Made by a program: the position numbers and the translations under genes. From NCBI RefSeq assembly GCF_000014145.1, contig NC_008255.1:3178001-3242000 (forward strand): 64,000 nucleotides of DNA, in the 5' to 3' direction. The stretch comes from Cytophaga hutchinsonii ATCC 33406 (GTDB lineage: Bacteria; Bacteroidota; Bacteroidia; Cytophagales; Cytophagaceae). Every line of letters begins with the position of its first letter. The first letter of the stretch is position 1. Below are positions 25,603 to 35,595 of this stretch, piece after piece. The notes under the pieces are model-generated. The model did not search any database, was not told the origin of the DNA, and was given only the letters and a program-made list of their open reading frames with translations.

Positions 25603-26664
25603 ATGAAAAAAATTCTGATTATAGGCGGCATTTTAGCACTTGTTGCAATCATTACATTAAGATTGATCAGCAACAAAAAAACACTCAACGAAAGCAAGCA
25701 GGTTGTTGACCGCTCAAAAATTCCTGTTTCGGTTTCCGTTATTGCTGTAGAAGAAAAACCATTGAACAGTTCGTTTCAATTACCCGCATCTCTTGACCCG
25801 ATTGAAGAGTCAAAGATTGCTGTTACCGTAGCCGGTAAAATAACACGTCTATCAATTGAAAACGGATCACGTGTAAGCAAAGGGCAGGTAATTGGTACCA
25901 TTGATTCGCAGCTGAAACAATTGAATCTGGAAGCGGTTGAATTATCTGAAGCAAAATTAAAAAGAGACTATGAGCGTACAAAAGAACTGTACGAAGGAAA
26001 AGCGGCAACAGAAACAAATGTGATTGATGCAAAATATGCTTACGATAACAAGCGCATTGAAGCAGACCAGATCAGAAAGCAGATTGCTGATGGAAACATA
26101 ATTGCACCTTTCAGCGGCATTATCTCAAACAAAAGCCTGAACGTGGGTGAATTTACAAACGTAGGTACAGTGATCGCTACAGTTGTTAATATTCAGAAAT
26201 TAAAAGCGGTTGTATATGTAAATGAAAAAGATGCGTACCGTTTACAAAACGGACAAAACGTATCTGTTTCAACAGATGTTTACCCGGGACAGGAATTTAA
26301 AGGGAAAATTTCGTTCATCAGTCCGAAAGGAGATGCTGCACATAACTACCTGGTAGAAGTATTAATTGATAATAATGGTAAAAATATTTTAAAAGCCGGA
26401 ACGTATGTGCTGGTAAAATTCCGTTCGGAGAGTACTGCTTCAGTTATACAGATACCTAAAATTGCATTGGCAGAAGGCCTTAAAAATCCATATGTATATG
26501 TTGTGAATGGCAATAAAGTTGCTTCGCGCAAAATTATTACCGGCCGTGAAGTAGGCGAATACGTTGAGGTTGTGAGTGGTTTAAAAACCGGAGAGCAAGT
26601 TGTAATCAATGGCCAGATTAACCTGACCAATGGAAGTATCATAAGCATTGTTGGCAACAAATAA
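25603..26664 (+). CDS. RND efflux periplasmic adaptor (MFP)
   Basis: A 353-residue membrane-fusion protein. It has an N-terminal signal or anchor helix (ILIIGGILALVAIITL), a barrel-sandwich lipoyl domain (KIAVTVAGKITRLSIENGSRV and IIAPFSGIISN) flanking a short coiled hairpin, and a beta-barrel with QNVSVSTDVYPGQEF. A C-terminal membrane-proximal domain ends VVSGLKTGEQVVING. It links the TolC duct to the RND pump in the periplasm. It lies 21 bp after the TolC gene and 12 bp before the RND gene. Confidence 0.93.
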   Translation: MKKILIIGGILALVAIITLRLISNKKTLNESKQVVDRSKIPVSVSVIAVEEKPLNSSFQLPASLDPIEESKIAVTVAGKITRLSIENGSRVSKGQVIGTIDSQLKQLNLEAVELSEAKLKRDYERTKELYEGKAATETNVIDAKYAYDNKRIEADQIRKQIADGNIIAPFSGIISNKSLNVGEFTNVGTVIATVVNIQKLKAVVYVNEKDAYRLQNGQNVSVSTDVYPGQEFKGKISFISPKGDAAHNYLVEVLIDNNGKNILKAGTYVLVKFRSESTASVIQIPKIALAEGLKNPYVYVVNGNKVASRKIITGREVGEYVEVVSGLKTGEQVVINGQINLTNGSIISIVGNK

Positions 26665-26676
26665 AATTAAGTAGCT

Positions 26677-29600
26677 ATGTCTATTACAGAAATATCCATA
26701 AAAAGACCATTACTGATTACAGTAATTTTCTTTACGTTGATCCTCTTCGGATGGATCAGTTACAAAAGTTTAAATTATAATTTATTGCCTAAGTTTGAGG
26801 TAAATGTAATTACAGTTCAGACGATATACAGAGGTGCTTCTTCAGACGAGATCCAGAGTTCGATCACCAAACCGGTAGAAGATGCCGTTGCATCTATTGA
26901 AGGTATTGATGTGATCACTTCTACATCTATGGAAGGTGTATCAATGATCGTACTTCAGCTGAAGCCCGGTACAAGCACTATTAATGCACAACGGGATGCA
27001 GAAAGAAAAATCAATGAAATTAAAGCAACCCTGCCGGATGATGTAGATGATCCGGTAATCAGACGTGTTAACCTCGACGAAATTCCGGTATTGAAAATCA
27101 GTGCTACGGCAAATATGACGCAAGGACAGCTCTATGATCTGATTGATCAGAAAGTAAAGCCTTTGATGCTGAATGTTGAAGGGGTTGGTACAGTAAGTAT
27201 CATTGGTGGAAATGAACGTGAAATCAAGATTACGCTTGATAATGATAAGCTTCAGGCATACGGAATTTCTTCTGCATTGGTGAACCAGATCATTGCCAAC
27301 AGTAACTCTTCATACCCTGCAGGTAGTGTAGAAACTACAGACGACCGTTTATCTATCCGTATGAATGCAAAAGTTACTACGGTAGACGAATTAAGAAATC
27401 TTGTTATTACTGAAAATAAAGACGGAAGCCGTGTATTGGTTAAAGACGTTGCAACAGTAACTGACGGGCTTGCTGAATCAACAACAATTAACCGTATCAA
27501 CGGACAAAGCGGTATCGGTATTGAGATCATTAAACAATCCGATGCGAATACAGTAAATGTAAGCCAGAATGCGAAGAAACGTCTGGAAGAATTAAAAGTG
27601 TTATATGCTGCACAGGGATTTAATTATCAGATTGCATCCGATCAATCTGTTTATACGCTTGCTTCTGCTGATGCCGTAATCCACGATTTGTTCCTGGCTG
27701 TACTTATTGTAGGTAGTGTAATGTTATTGTTCCTGCACAGCTTCCGCAGTTCATTATTTGTTCTTGTTGCCATTCCATCTGCAATGATCCCGACATTCAT
27801 CCTAATGTATGTGTTTGGATTCTCGCTGAACCTAATGACATTGATGGGCCTTTCCCTTGTTGTTGGTATTCTTGTGGATGATAGTATTGTGGTATTGGAA
27901 AACATTTTTCGTCACCTTGAAATGGGTAAAAATAAAGTTCAGGCATCTTTAGATGGCAGAAGTGAAATTGGTTTTACAGCTATTGCGATTACACTGGTAG
28001 ACGTTGTGGTATTCTTACCGCTGTCGTTAAGTACCGGTATCATCGGGAATATTCTTCGTGAATTCTCTTTGGTAGTAGTATTCTCTACATTGATGAGTTT
28101 ATTTGTATCCTTTACCCTTACTCCGCTCCTTGCGTCAAGATGGGCAAAGCTGGAAGTATTAAGCAAAGATTCTCTATGGGGGCTGATCAATATTAAGTTT
28201 GAAGAGTTCTTAACAAGCCTGAAAGAAGCTTACGGCAGAGGATTATCGTGGGTACTTAAACGCGGCCATAAAAGATGGGTACTTATCAGCATATTTTTGT
28301 TGTTTGTTGGTGTAGGAGGTCTTCTGGCCGGCGGTTTCATTGGCGCTGCATTTATCAGTGCCGGTGACCGCGGAGAATTTGCGATCAAAGTTGAACTCGC
28401 CCCTGAAACACCTTTATACCAAACAAATTTAAAAGTAAAACAGATTGAAGAAATCTTATTGTCCCAACCGGAGGTAACGAAGGTATTTACCAATGTAGGT
28501 ACCCAATCGGGTGCCATGGGCGGCGGATCTTCCAATTCAAATCTTGCAGAGATCACGGTAACCCTTGTAGATAAGTCTGAACGTGCGTTATCGGCCGATA
28601 AGTTTGGTGTTGAAATGCGCAATAAGATCGGAGAAATACCAGGTATTAAAGTTACTGTATTGCCGGTAAGTATTACCGGTAACAGCCAGTCTCCGATTCA
28701 GATTGCTGTGAAAGGTACCGATATGGATAGCTTATGGAAGGCTGCACGAATGCTCAAAGAAATTGTTGTAGCAACACCGGGTACCGATTATGTGGATTTC
28801 AGCACAAAAAGTTTAAAGACTGAAATTGACATTAAATTAAACAGAGATAAATTATCGAATATTGGCATGAGTATACCTGAAGTGGGTAATGCTATACAGC
28901 TTGCCTTCAGGGGAAATGACCAGACAAAATTCAAAGACAAAGGTGAAGAATACAGCATCAATGTTTCGCTTGACAAAGACGATAAACGCGACATTGAAAG
29001 TGTAAAAAATCTGATCATCCGAAACAGTCAGGGCGCTTCAATCCGTTTGGGTGATGTAGCAGAAGTTTCTGAAATACTTGGCCAGTCTGTATTAGAGCGG
29101 ACCAACCGTATGAACTCTATTAAAGTAACATCTGCAGCTGTTGGCCGCCCTTCGGGAACAATTGTTGCCGATATTCAGGCGGCCCTTGAAAAACAGAAAC
29201 TTCCGGAAGGTATTCTGATCGATTATCAGGGTGATGCAAAAAACCAGAAAGATGCCTTTGGAAGTCTTGGAATGGCTATGTTAATGGGTATTATCCTCGT
29301 TTATCTGATCATGGTTGCCTTGTATGAAAGCATTGTTTATCCATTTGTGGTATTATTTTCTATACCTGTGGCAATGATTGGTGCCTTTTTAGCGTTAGCA
29401 TTAAGCATGGAGACAATGTCTATCTTTGCGATCGTCGGGTTGATCATGCTTCTTGGTTTGGTTGCTAAAAACGGGATTCTGATCGTCGATTTTACCAATC
29501 ACTTAAAAGCAGAAGGTATGTCTCGCTTTGATGCCTTGGTAGAAGCAGGTAAAGAACGTTTGAGACCGATCCTGATGACTACGATAGCTATGATTACGGG

Positions 29601-29829
29601 TATGCTTCCGATTGCGCTAGCTACCAGCTCAGGTGCCGAAGTTAAAAATGGTATGGCCTGGGTAATTATCGGCGGCCTTACCAGTTCATTAATATTGACC
29701 CTGTTCCTGGTACCGACTATGTATATGATTATTGATACAGCAATTGAACGGGTAGAAAAATTCTTCAGAAAGCGTTTTTTCAAAAAAAGCAGAAAAGAAT
29801 TATTGGCGAAAGAAACGATTGATTATTAA
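26677..29829 (+). CDS. RND-family multidrug efflux permease (AcrB/HAE type)
   Basis: A 1050-residue transporter with the twelve-helix, two-porter-domain RND layout. N-terminal helix FFTLILFGWISYKSLNYNLLP; the proton-relay aspartates lie in VVGILVDDSIVVLENIFRH in TM4. GLVAKNGILIVDF occurs in the second half, with a C-terminal GMLPIALATSSGAE motif. It exports hydrophobic or amphipathic compounds from periplasm or inner membrane using the proton gradient. It ends the regulator-TolC-MFP-RND operon; a terminator lies at 29903. Substrate cannot be read, but the paired aspartates fit drug (HAE) rather than lipid exporters. Confidence 0.94.
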   Translation: MSITEISIKRPLLITVIFFTLILFGWISYKSLNYNLLPKFEVNVITVQTIYRGASSDEIQSSITKPVEDAVASIEGIDVITSTSMEGVSMIVLQLKPGTSTINAQRDAERKINEIKATLPDDVDDPVIRRVNLDEIPVLKISATANMTQGQLYDLIDQKVKPLMLNVEGVGTVSIIGGNEREIKITLDNDKLQAYGISSALVNQIIANSNSSYPAGSVETTDDRLSIRMNAKVTTVDELRNLVITENKDGSRVLVKDVATVTDGLAESTTINRINGQSGIGIEIIKQSDANTVNVSQNAKKRLEELKVLYAAQGFNYQIASDQSVYTLASADAVIHDLFLAVLIVGSVMLLFLHSFRSSLFVLVAIPSAMIPTFILMYVFGFSLNLMTLMGLSLVVGILVDDSIVVLENIFRHLEMGKNKVQASLDGRSEIGFTAIAITLVDVVVFLPLSLSTGIIGNILREFSLVVVFSTLMSLFVSFTLTPLLASRWAKLEVLSKDSLWGLINIKFEEFLTSLKEAYGRGLSWVLKRGHKRWVLISIFLLFVGVGGLLAGGFIGAAFISAGDRGEFAIKVELAPETPLYQTNLKVKQIEEILLSQPEVTKVFTNVGTQSGAMGGGSSNSNLAEITVTLVDKSERALSADKFGVEMRNKIGEIPGIKVTVLPVSITGNSQSPIQIAVKGTDMDSLWKAARMLKEIVVATPGTDYVDFSTKSLKTEIDIKLNRDKLSNIGMSIPEVGNAIQLAFRGNDQTKFKDKGEEYSINVSLDKDDKRDIESVKNLIIRNSQGASIRLGDVAEVSEILGQSVLERTNRMNSIKVTSAAVGRPSGTIVADIQAALEKQKLPEGILIDYQGDAKNQKDAFGSLGMAMLMGIILVYLIMVALYESIVYPFVVLFSIPVAMIGAFLALALSMETMSIFAIVGLIMLLGLVAKNGILIVDFTNHLKAEGMSRFDALVEAGKERLRPILMTTIAMITGMLPIALATSSGAEVKNGMAWVIIGGLTSSLILTLFLVPTMYMIIDTAIERVEKFFRKRFFKKSRKELLAKETIDY

Positions 29830-29902
29830 AATGTGTTATAAAAACATTGACATAGGTTTCCCATACTTGTCAATAATGGTTGTAGTTTAGTTTAATAACA
29901 GT

Positions 29903-29938
29903 AAAAGAGTCCCGCAGCAATGCGGGACTCTTCCTGTT
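29903..29938. terminator. Terminator after RND operon
   Basis: Ten-bp GC-rich stem GAGTCCCGCA/TGCGGGACTC (29907-29916, 29921-29930) with a 4-nt loop and a short T tail. It serves the efflux operon and possibly the opposing HD gene. Confidence 0.8.
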
Positions 29939-29979
29939 TTACAGCTGGAACGAATCGCATGTTCTAAGGTACAATGGTA

Positions 29980-30612
29980 TTACCTGGTTTCCAGCAACTG
30001 CAGTTCTGCCGTTAAATTATTTTGTGCTTTTTCTTCGAATGCCTTAAAAAAATAATCTGTCTTAAAAATCCGTTCCATATTCAGAAAATGTGTTAATACT
30101 TTTTTTCTGCCGGGTATATACAGAAAGTCCGGATACAGCGCATATTCTTTTCTTACCTGTTTACAATATTCAGCGTATATATCCCACTCCTGGCCTAAAA
30201 TAGAAAGATCTGCATCCGTAAAATAATTTGTATCCGCATCTGTCTGTTCAATATGACTTTTCGTTGCCAGAATCTGATTTTTACATTTTTGTATTTTTTC
30301 ATCTGAAACAGCAAGCTGTTTCATTCTTTTTTCCGCAATTGCTGCGCTTTGTTCTTCGTTATCCGATCTGCTTGCTTTATACACTACATCGTGATAAAAC
30401 AAGGTAAATAAAAGTGTGTTCCAATCCTGAATGTTATCTTTCACCAATATTAATTGGGCAAGCACATGTTCCAGGTGGCTACGTGTATGATATTTTCTTT
30501 TAGAAGCTGAATACGCCTTTTCAATTTCATTCCACAATGTATCAATCAAACCTGTATCCGTTGTATAGGTGTGTAACAGTGTTGTGAATGTTTGTTTAAG
30601 CATTGACTGCAT
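29980..30612 (-). CDS. HD-superfamily phosphohydrolase (predicted)
   Basis: A 210-residue HD-fold protein. The metal-binding residues are visible as HTRSHLEHVL and FTLFYHDVVYKA, with further acidic residues in EQSAAIAE and DADLSILG. This matches the small predicted metal-dependent HD hydrolases of unknown substrate. It is the last of three minus-strand genes (31671-29980), with 10 bp to the membrane protein upstream. Cytoplasmic. The reaction is phosphate-ester hydrolysis by family only. Confidence 0.8.
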   Translation of the reverse strand: MQSMLKQTFTTLLHTYTTDTGLIDTLWNEIEKAYSASKRKYHTRSHLEHVLAQLILVKDNIQDWNTLLFTLFYHDVVYKASRSDNEEQSAAIAEKRMKQLAVSDEKIQKCKNQILATKSHIEQTDADTNYFTDADLSILGQEWDIYAEYCKQVRKEYALYPDFLYIPGRKKVLTHFLNMERIFKTDYFFKAFEEKAQNNLTAELQLLETR

Positions 30613-30622
30613 ATACGTTTGA

Positions 30623-31030
30623 TTATTTCCGTTTAACCTTCGGCGGTGTACGGTTTGTATTTTTACTGACAGGCTTTTTTACCGCTCCGTTTATGGTTTC
30701 TAATCCACGATTCAAAGCACGTTTCAGTTCCTGTATGTAGTTCCAGTGTAGGATGAAAACAAAAAACGTAACCGGGAACAACAGAATAAGCAATACCTGA
30801 TACCGTACAGATAAAGAATAATTTTTATACACCAGCTCCGGCAATTCTTCTGCAGGAATGCTTGCGTGTGTCAGCAACATTGTTCTATATTCATTATAAA
30901 ACTGAATATAGTTTTTTATAAAAGCGAAATAGCGGTTTCTGTTTATGGAGAATAACATACTGAAACGCATGTGCTGTATTTTTTCGCCATCCTTATTCAA
31001 CAAACCTATATTATCTGATAAACTTTTCAT
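30623..31030 (-). CDS. Small membrane protein, basic C terminus
   Basis: A 135-residue protein with one strong membrane helix at about residues 78-96 (YQVLLILLFPVTFFVFIL) and a lysine/arginine-rich tail (KKPVSKNTNRTPPKVKRK). No domain recognised. Its start overlaps the preceding membrane-protein stop by 4 bp, so translation is probably coupled. It precedes the HD gene by 10 bp. Confidence 0.6.
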   Translation of the reverse strand: MKSLSDNIGLLNKDGEKIQHMRFSMLFSINRNRYFAFIKNYIQFYNEYRTMLLTHASIPAEELPELVYKNYSLSVRYQVLLILLFPVTFFVFILHWNYIQELKRALNRGLETINGAVKKPVSKNTNRTPPKVKRK

Positions 31031-31671
31031 ATTACTTCTTTATGGCTATTGTCTTTCAATGCTGTTACATACATATAGAGCATAGCCACATTAGATAAAG
31101 AAAACAGTACAAAATAAAAAAAGGAATAAAAAACAAATAGCTCCATAAACAGAGACTGCAGAGCCAGCATGGCACACATGCCAACCAATTCAACGATATA
31201 TGAAACGCCCACAAATTTTATTGCCGGCTGCAGATCTCCTCCTGCCGTATTTGAAATTAACTGTATACCAATAATTATCTCTAAGGGAAATAATATGATT
31301 AAAGGAATGTTCGTATAAAATTGATTAGTATAAATGGAATACACCGGCACACCATTCACCATACTCAGGAAAAGCATATATATTGAAGCAAATAACAGAT
31401 ATACATTTACAAGTGCTATTAAAACAATTAAAAATAAAAATATTTTTTGCCCCAGATCAATGCCTACAAACTTGTATAAGTATGCCACACAAACGATATC
31501 GCATACTTTAAAAAAGATGTTTAGTATATGATATCCATACAGATCATCCGAAATTCCGAAGCTTGTATACAGCCCGATTAAAAGCCTTACACTTATTAAT
31601 CCTATGATCAGTTTTAATTGTCCTTTATTTATCCCTTCACTTTTAAAAAATTGATTTTCCATGTTATACAT
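31027..31671 (-). CDS. Multi-spanning membrane protein, unknown function
   Basis: A 214-residue hydrophobic protein with about five or six membrane segments, for example IFLFLIVLIALVNVYLLF, IPLIILFPLEIIIGIQLI and LFVFYSFFYFVLFSLSNVAML. I do not recognise a family. It is the first gene of a three-gene minus-strand unit with 30623-31030 and the HD hydrolase, with a 4-bp overlap to the next. A 58-bp palindromic terminator lies just upstream of it, separating it from the glucosidase. Confidence 0.65.
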   Translation of the reverse strand: MYNMENQFFKSEGINKGQLKLIIGLISVRLLIGLYTSFGISDDLYGYHILNIFFKVCDIVCVAYLYKFVGIDLGQKIFLFLIVLIALVNVYLLFASIYMLFLSMVNGVPVYSIYTNQFYTNIPLIILFPLEIIIGIQLISNTAGGDLQPAIKFVGVSYIVELVGMCAMLALQSLFMELFVFYSFFYFVLFSLSNVAMLYMYVTALKDNSHKEVI

Positions 31672-31710
31672 TGGTTACATTAAACATTAAAGATATAGAA
31701 TTTTAAGCCG

Positions 31711-31768
31711 TAACTATTAAAAAATATAGCCCGCGGTTAAAACCGCGGGCTATATTTTTTAATAGTTA
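31711..31768. terminator. Perfect 28-bp-arm hairpin terminator
   Basis: Arms at 31711-31738 and 31741-31768 are perfectly complementary over 28 bp with a 2-nt loop, including a GC core GCCCGCGG and AT outer parts that give a T run on both strands. It follows the glucosidase gene on the minus strand. Confidence 0.8.
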
Positions 31769-31800
31769 AAATACTTTACCTACAGGCATTAAACGCTCAC

Positions 31801-34446
31801 CTATTCTTCTCTTTTGAATTCATGAATGAGTGTTGCTACAAGTCCCGTCCATCCTGTCTGGTGTGATGCACCGCAGCCTCTGCCATTATCTCCGTGGAAG
31901 AACTCATAGAAGGTAATGAGATCTTTAAAGTTAGGATCGGTACTGAATTTATCGATCTCACCGTTTACAGGGCGTTTACCTTTTTTATCCAGTCTGAAAA
32001 TATTGATCAACCGATCAGATAATTCCGCTGCAATATCTTTCAACGTAAGCATATTGCCGCTACCCGTTGGATATTCAATTACAAATGCATCGCCATAGTA
32101 TGAATGGAATTTCATTAAACTTTCAACGATCATATAATTGATCGGGAACCAGATCGGCCCTCTCCAGTTTGAGTTACCACCGAACATAGCCGAATCAGAC
32201 TCTGCCGGTTTATAAACAACTGAAAATACCTTACCGTGGTAATTGAATTCATATGGTTTCGCTTCATGCTCTTTAGAAAGTGCGCGGATACCATAATCAG
32301 ACAGGAATTCTGTTTCGTTCAGCATACGCTTTAACACCATGGTCATACGGTGGCCGCGCAACAAGGAAAGTAATTTTGTATTGTGATCGCCATCGTCTGT
32401 CCAGCGCGAAACCTGCGAAGCCAGATCCGGACGGTTGGCCAGGATCCATTCCAGTCTGCGTTTAAAATCCGGAAGTTTTTCAACGTTTGATTTTGTTAAT
32501 ACTTCTACCGCAAACAACGGAATGATACCAACAATGGATTTTACTTTTAAGTGCTGGCTTTTACCGTTTGGCAAGTGAATGATATCAAAGTAGAACTGAT
32601 CTTCTTCATCCCACAAGCCAACGCCGGAATCACCAATATTATTCATGGCACCGGCAATGTACAGGAAGTGCTCAAAATATTTTGAAGCCAGATCCTGATA
32701 TACCGGATTTGTCAACGCCAGTTCGGTAGAGATACGCAGCATGTTCAGAGAGTACATGGCCATCCAGCTTGTACCGTCTGATTGCTCGGTTCTGCCGCCG
32801 ATCGGTAATGGCTGACTGCGGTCGAACACCCCGATGTTATCAAGGCCTAAGAAACCACCTTCAAATATATTTTTCCCGTCTTTATCTTTCTGATTTACCC
32901 ACCAGGTAAAGTTCATGGTAAGCTTGTGCAGGATACGTTCCAGGAACGCCGTATCTCCTACGCCATTGTTGCGTTCTTTATCAAGCTCATATACACGCCA
33001 GGTTGCCCAGGCATGCACGGGAGGGTTTACATCACCGAAGTTCCACTCATACGCCGGAATCTGGCCATTGGGGTGCATGTAGTATTCACGCAGCAGAATG
33101 GTTAATTGTCTTTTTGCAAAATCCGGGTCGATCTGTGCAATCGGAATACAGTGGAACGCAAGATCCCAAGCCGCATACCACGGGTACTCCCATTTATCCG
33201 GCATCGAAATCACATTGGAATTATTCAAATGTTCCCAATGACTGTTACGTCCTTTCTTTCTGCTTTCAGGGACCAGGCCTTTACGTACCGGATCTCCATC
33301 CAGCCATTGCTGCACATTGAAATAGAAGAACTGTTTACACCACATCATACCTGCATAGCCCTGACGCTGGATCAAACGCAGCTCTTCATCCTTTACGCCA
33401 TCCTGAACTTCGTTATAAAATTCATTTGCTTCGTGCAGGCGTTTTTCAAAGATCTGGTCAAAATCTTCAAATGGTTTTTTTAATGTTTTATCTGTAAGCC
33501 TGGTACGTACTACTTTCGTTTCACCTGGTTTCACTTTCAGCTTATACATAGAAGAAGCCTTGGTTCCTTCTCGCTGCAGCATGTTCACCGCATTCTGATT
33601 ATCGTTGACAACGTAATCATTGATACCATCTTTGCAATAGCTGTATTTGTTGGCTTTATTGTATAAGCGTTTGTTGTTCGATTCGTTTTCACAAAACAAT
33701 AAACGATCTGCCTGATCGGAATAAAAATTACGTTCGCCGATAAAGTCGTGTTCAATTTTTATTGACCCGTCTTTTTTAGCGGCCATTTTAGGTTTGGCAA
33801 AATCATAGCCCCATGTCCAGATGTTTCTGAACCATAAGGTCGGAAGTACGGTGATTTCAGCCTCTACCGGACCACGGTTCACTACGCTGATCTTGATAAG
33901 GATATCTTCCATATCTCCCTTTGCATATTCAACAAAGACATCAAAATATTTATCCTCATCAAAAACACCGGTATCAATCAATTCATATTCCGGATCGTGG
34001 CGCGAACGTTGGTTTCCGTCGATCAGTTTTTGATAGGGAAATTCAGCCTGTGGATATTTGTACAGCATCTTCATGTACGAATGTGTAGGCGTACTGTCCA
34101 GATAATAGTACAGTTCTTTCACATCTTCTCCATGATTCCCCTGATTTCCAGTCATACCGAACAAACGTTCTTTCAGGATCGGGTCTTTGCCATTCCACAA
34201 GGCTACAGAAAAACACAGCAAGGATTTATTGTCGGAGATACCGGCAATCCCCTCTTCGCCCCAGCGGTAGGTGTAACTGCGGGCCATGTCGTGCGTGGTA
34301 TGTTCCCAAGCAGAACCATCTTCGCTATAATCTTCGCGTACAGTTCCCCATTGACGTTCAGTTAAAAAAGGCCCCCAGTTTTTCCAGGGATTATTTTCTT
34401 TACTTGTCTTTAATCGATTGTGTTCTGCTGTTTTATACTTAGACAT
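31801..34446 (-). CDS. GH63-like glucosidase (MGH1-type)
   Basis: An 881-residue protein with no signal peptide. The N terminus has NNPWKNWGPFLTERQWGTVREDY. The C-terminal (alpha/alpha)6 barrel contains EQSDGTSWMAMYSLNMLR, GGNSNWRGPIWFPINYMI and EFFHGDNGRGCGASHQTGWTG, all typical of GH63 and related bacterial glucosidases. Acidic residues in QSDGTS and DNGRG lie in likely active-site loops. Family members remove alpha-linked glucose or related sugars; the exact substrate is unknown. Length matches the bacterial members. Cytoplasmic location is inferred from the absent signal sequence. The upstream neighbour at 34491 is on the same strand and may be co-transcribed. Confidence 0.82.
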   Translation of the reverse strand: MSKYKTAEHNRLKTSKENNPWKNWGPFLTERQWGTVREDYSEDGSAWEHTTHDMARSYTYRWGEEGIAGISDNKSLLCFSVALWNGKDPILKERLFGMTGNQGNHGEDVKELYYYLDSTPTHSYMKMLYKYPQAEFPYQKLIDGNQRSRHDPEYELIDTGVFDEDKYFDVFVEYAKGDMEDILIKISVVNRGPVEAEITVLPTLWFRNIWTWGYDFAKPKMAAKKDGSIKIEHDFIGERNFYSDQADRLLFCENESNNKRLYNKANKYSYCKDGINDYVVNDNQNAVNMLQREGTKASSMYKLKVKPGETKVVRTRLTDKTLKKPFEDFDQIFEKRLHEANEFYNEVQDGVKDEELRLIQRQGYAGMMWCKQFFYFNVQQWLDGDPVRKGLVPESRKKGRNSHWEHLNNSNVISMPDKWEYPWYAAWDLAFHCIPIAQIDPDFAKRQLTILLREYYMHPNGQIPAYEWNFGDVNPPVHAWATWRVYELDKERNNGVGDTAFLERILHKLTMNFTWWVNQKDKDGKNIFEGGFLGLDNIGVFDRSQPLPIGGRTEQSDGTSWMAMYSLNMLRISTELALTNPVYQDLASKYFEHFLYIAGAMNNIGDSGVGLWDEEDQFYFDIIHLPNGKSQHLKVKSIVGIIPLFAVEVLTKSNVEKLPDFKRRLEWILANRPDLASQVSRWTDDGDHNTKLLSLLRGHRMTMVLKRMLNETEFLSDYGIRALSKEHEAKPYEFNYHGKVFSVVYKPAESDSAMFGGNSNWRGPIWFPINYMIVESLMKFHSYYGDAFVIEYPTGSGNMLTLKDIAAELSDRLINIFRLDKKGKRPVNGEIDKFSTDPNFKDLITFYEFFHGDNGRGCGASHQTGWTGLVATLIHEFKREE

Positions 34447-34490
34447 TCTGCTGCTTGCGCTTAGCGCTTCTATATAATTGGTACTTAAAT

Positions 34491-34964
34491 TTAGTCTATT
34501 ACATCAACGATTTCAAACCCTACCATATAGGTACGCGGCTGATACGTTTGGTTTATTTTTTTCACTTTACGCTTTCCCTGCTGTTCAAGGGTTACATAAT
34601 AATATATTTCCATAAGTTTTACATCCAGCACAAGTTCGCAATCTTCTGTGCTGATGGGTATAACTAAATATGTATTTCGCCCTTCTTCTGATTTTTCAAT
34701 AAGCGCTTCTTTACTTGAAAGAATCTGATTGTGCAATACACGCTCCATCCCTCCAACTACTTTTACAACTACAGTAGTAACTTCTGCGTGCTTCAGGTGC
34801 GTTAATGGAACTAAGGAATCTCCCTCTAACTGATAGAACTCAACTTTAGGAATACCACCTTCGTTGTAATTCAGTATTGTTACATCTTGTGCATAACATA
34901 GGATTATGCTGCACAAATAATAAATTATCGGGAATAGAAATTTCAAGGGACGAAACTCAAACAT
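34491..34964 (-). CDS. Exported protein, unknown function
   Basis: A 157-residue protein with a signal peptide (FLFPIIYYLCSIILCYAQ, cleavage near DVTIL). The mature part is beta-rich with no recognised motif. It lies 44 bp upstream of the glucosidase on the same strand, without a terminator between, so both may share a transcript. This could mean an outer envelope role linked to glycan handling, but nothing in the sequence shows that. Confidence 0.6.
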   Translation of the reverse strand: MFEFRPLKFLFPIIYYLCSIILCYAQDVTILNYNEGGIPKVEFYQLEGDSLVPLTHLKHAEVTTVVVKVVGGMERVLHNQILSSKEALIEKSEEGRNTYLVIPISTEDCELVLDVKLMEIYYYVTLEQQGKRKVKKINQTYQPRTYMVGFEIVDVID

Positions 34965-35141
34965 TGTTTAGAGTAGCTAAGTTAAAAAAATATTTGTTTA
35001 GAGAGGTACTTATCAAGTAACTTGCTTGCAGTAATTCGCATAATATTCTATCTGTGCTGGCTACTACGTTTTAAATAGCGGAATATTTATCCGGATTATT
35101 CAAAACGTATTATTAAATTCAATCTGTTCATACGTAAAAAA

Positions 35142-35594
35142 ATGATTGCGGTTATACAACGTGTAAGAAAAGCTTCGGTAGAAATAGCGGATAAAGAACA
35201 TGCTTCTATTGCAGCAGGTTTGCTGGTTTTATTGGGTATCACGCATACAGATGAAGAACTTGATGTAGAATGGCTTTCAGCAAAAATATGTTCGTTGAGA
35301 ATTTTTTCAGATGAAGCAGGTAAAATGAACCGGTCACTTTCTGAAATAAATGGTGAGCTTCTGGTTGTCAGCCAGTTTACCCTATTTGCCAGTACAAAAA
35401 AAGGAAACCGGCCTTCTTTTATTGAAGCTGCCAGGCCGGAGCAGGCAATTCCTTTATATGAACAGTTTATTGCTGCCTGTGAGATGCAGCTCAATCAAAA
35501 AATCAAAACCGGTATCTTCGGGGCAGACATGCAGGTAGCCTTGATCAACGATGGCCCGGTAACCATACTAATTGATTCAAAAAACAAACAGTAA
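35142..35594 (+). CDS. dtd: D-aminoacyl-tRNA deacylase
   Basis: A 150-residue protein with both DTD signatures: SQFTLFAST (the SQFTL motif) and [11 protein letters not shown], which carries the Gly-cis-Pro motif of the active site. It hydrolyses D-amino acids (and glycine from tRNA-Ala) off mischarged tRNA. The start [13 protein letters not shown] is the family consensus. It ends one base before the MazG-like gene begins, so the two are co-transcribed. Confidence 0.95.
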   Translation: MIAVIQRVRKASVEIADKEHASIAAGLLVLLGITHTDEELDVEWLSAKICSLRIFSDEAGKMNRSLSEINGELLVVSQFTLFASTKKGNRPSFIEAARPEQAIPLYEQFIAACEMQLNQKIKTGIFGADMQVALINDGPVTILIDSKNKQ

Positions 35595-35595
35595 T

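Noticed and set aside
29903-29938. Hairpin after RND gene as an operator for the HD gene
   Set aside because: It is followed by a T tail and directly downstream of the stop codon, which fits a terminator better.
33003-33483. Plus-strand open frames of 105 and 125 codons opposite the GH63-like gene
   Set aside because: They lie inside a well-supported gene on the other strand, have no promoter and no recognisable protein features.
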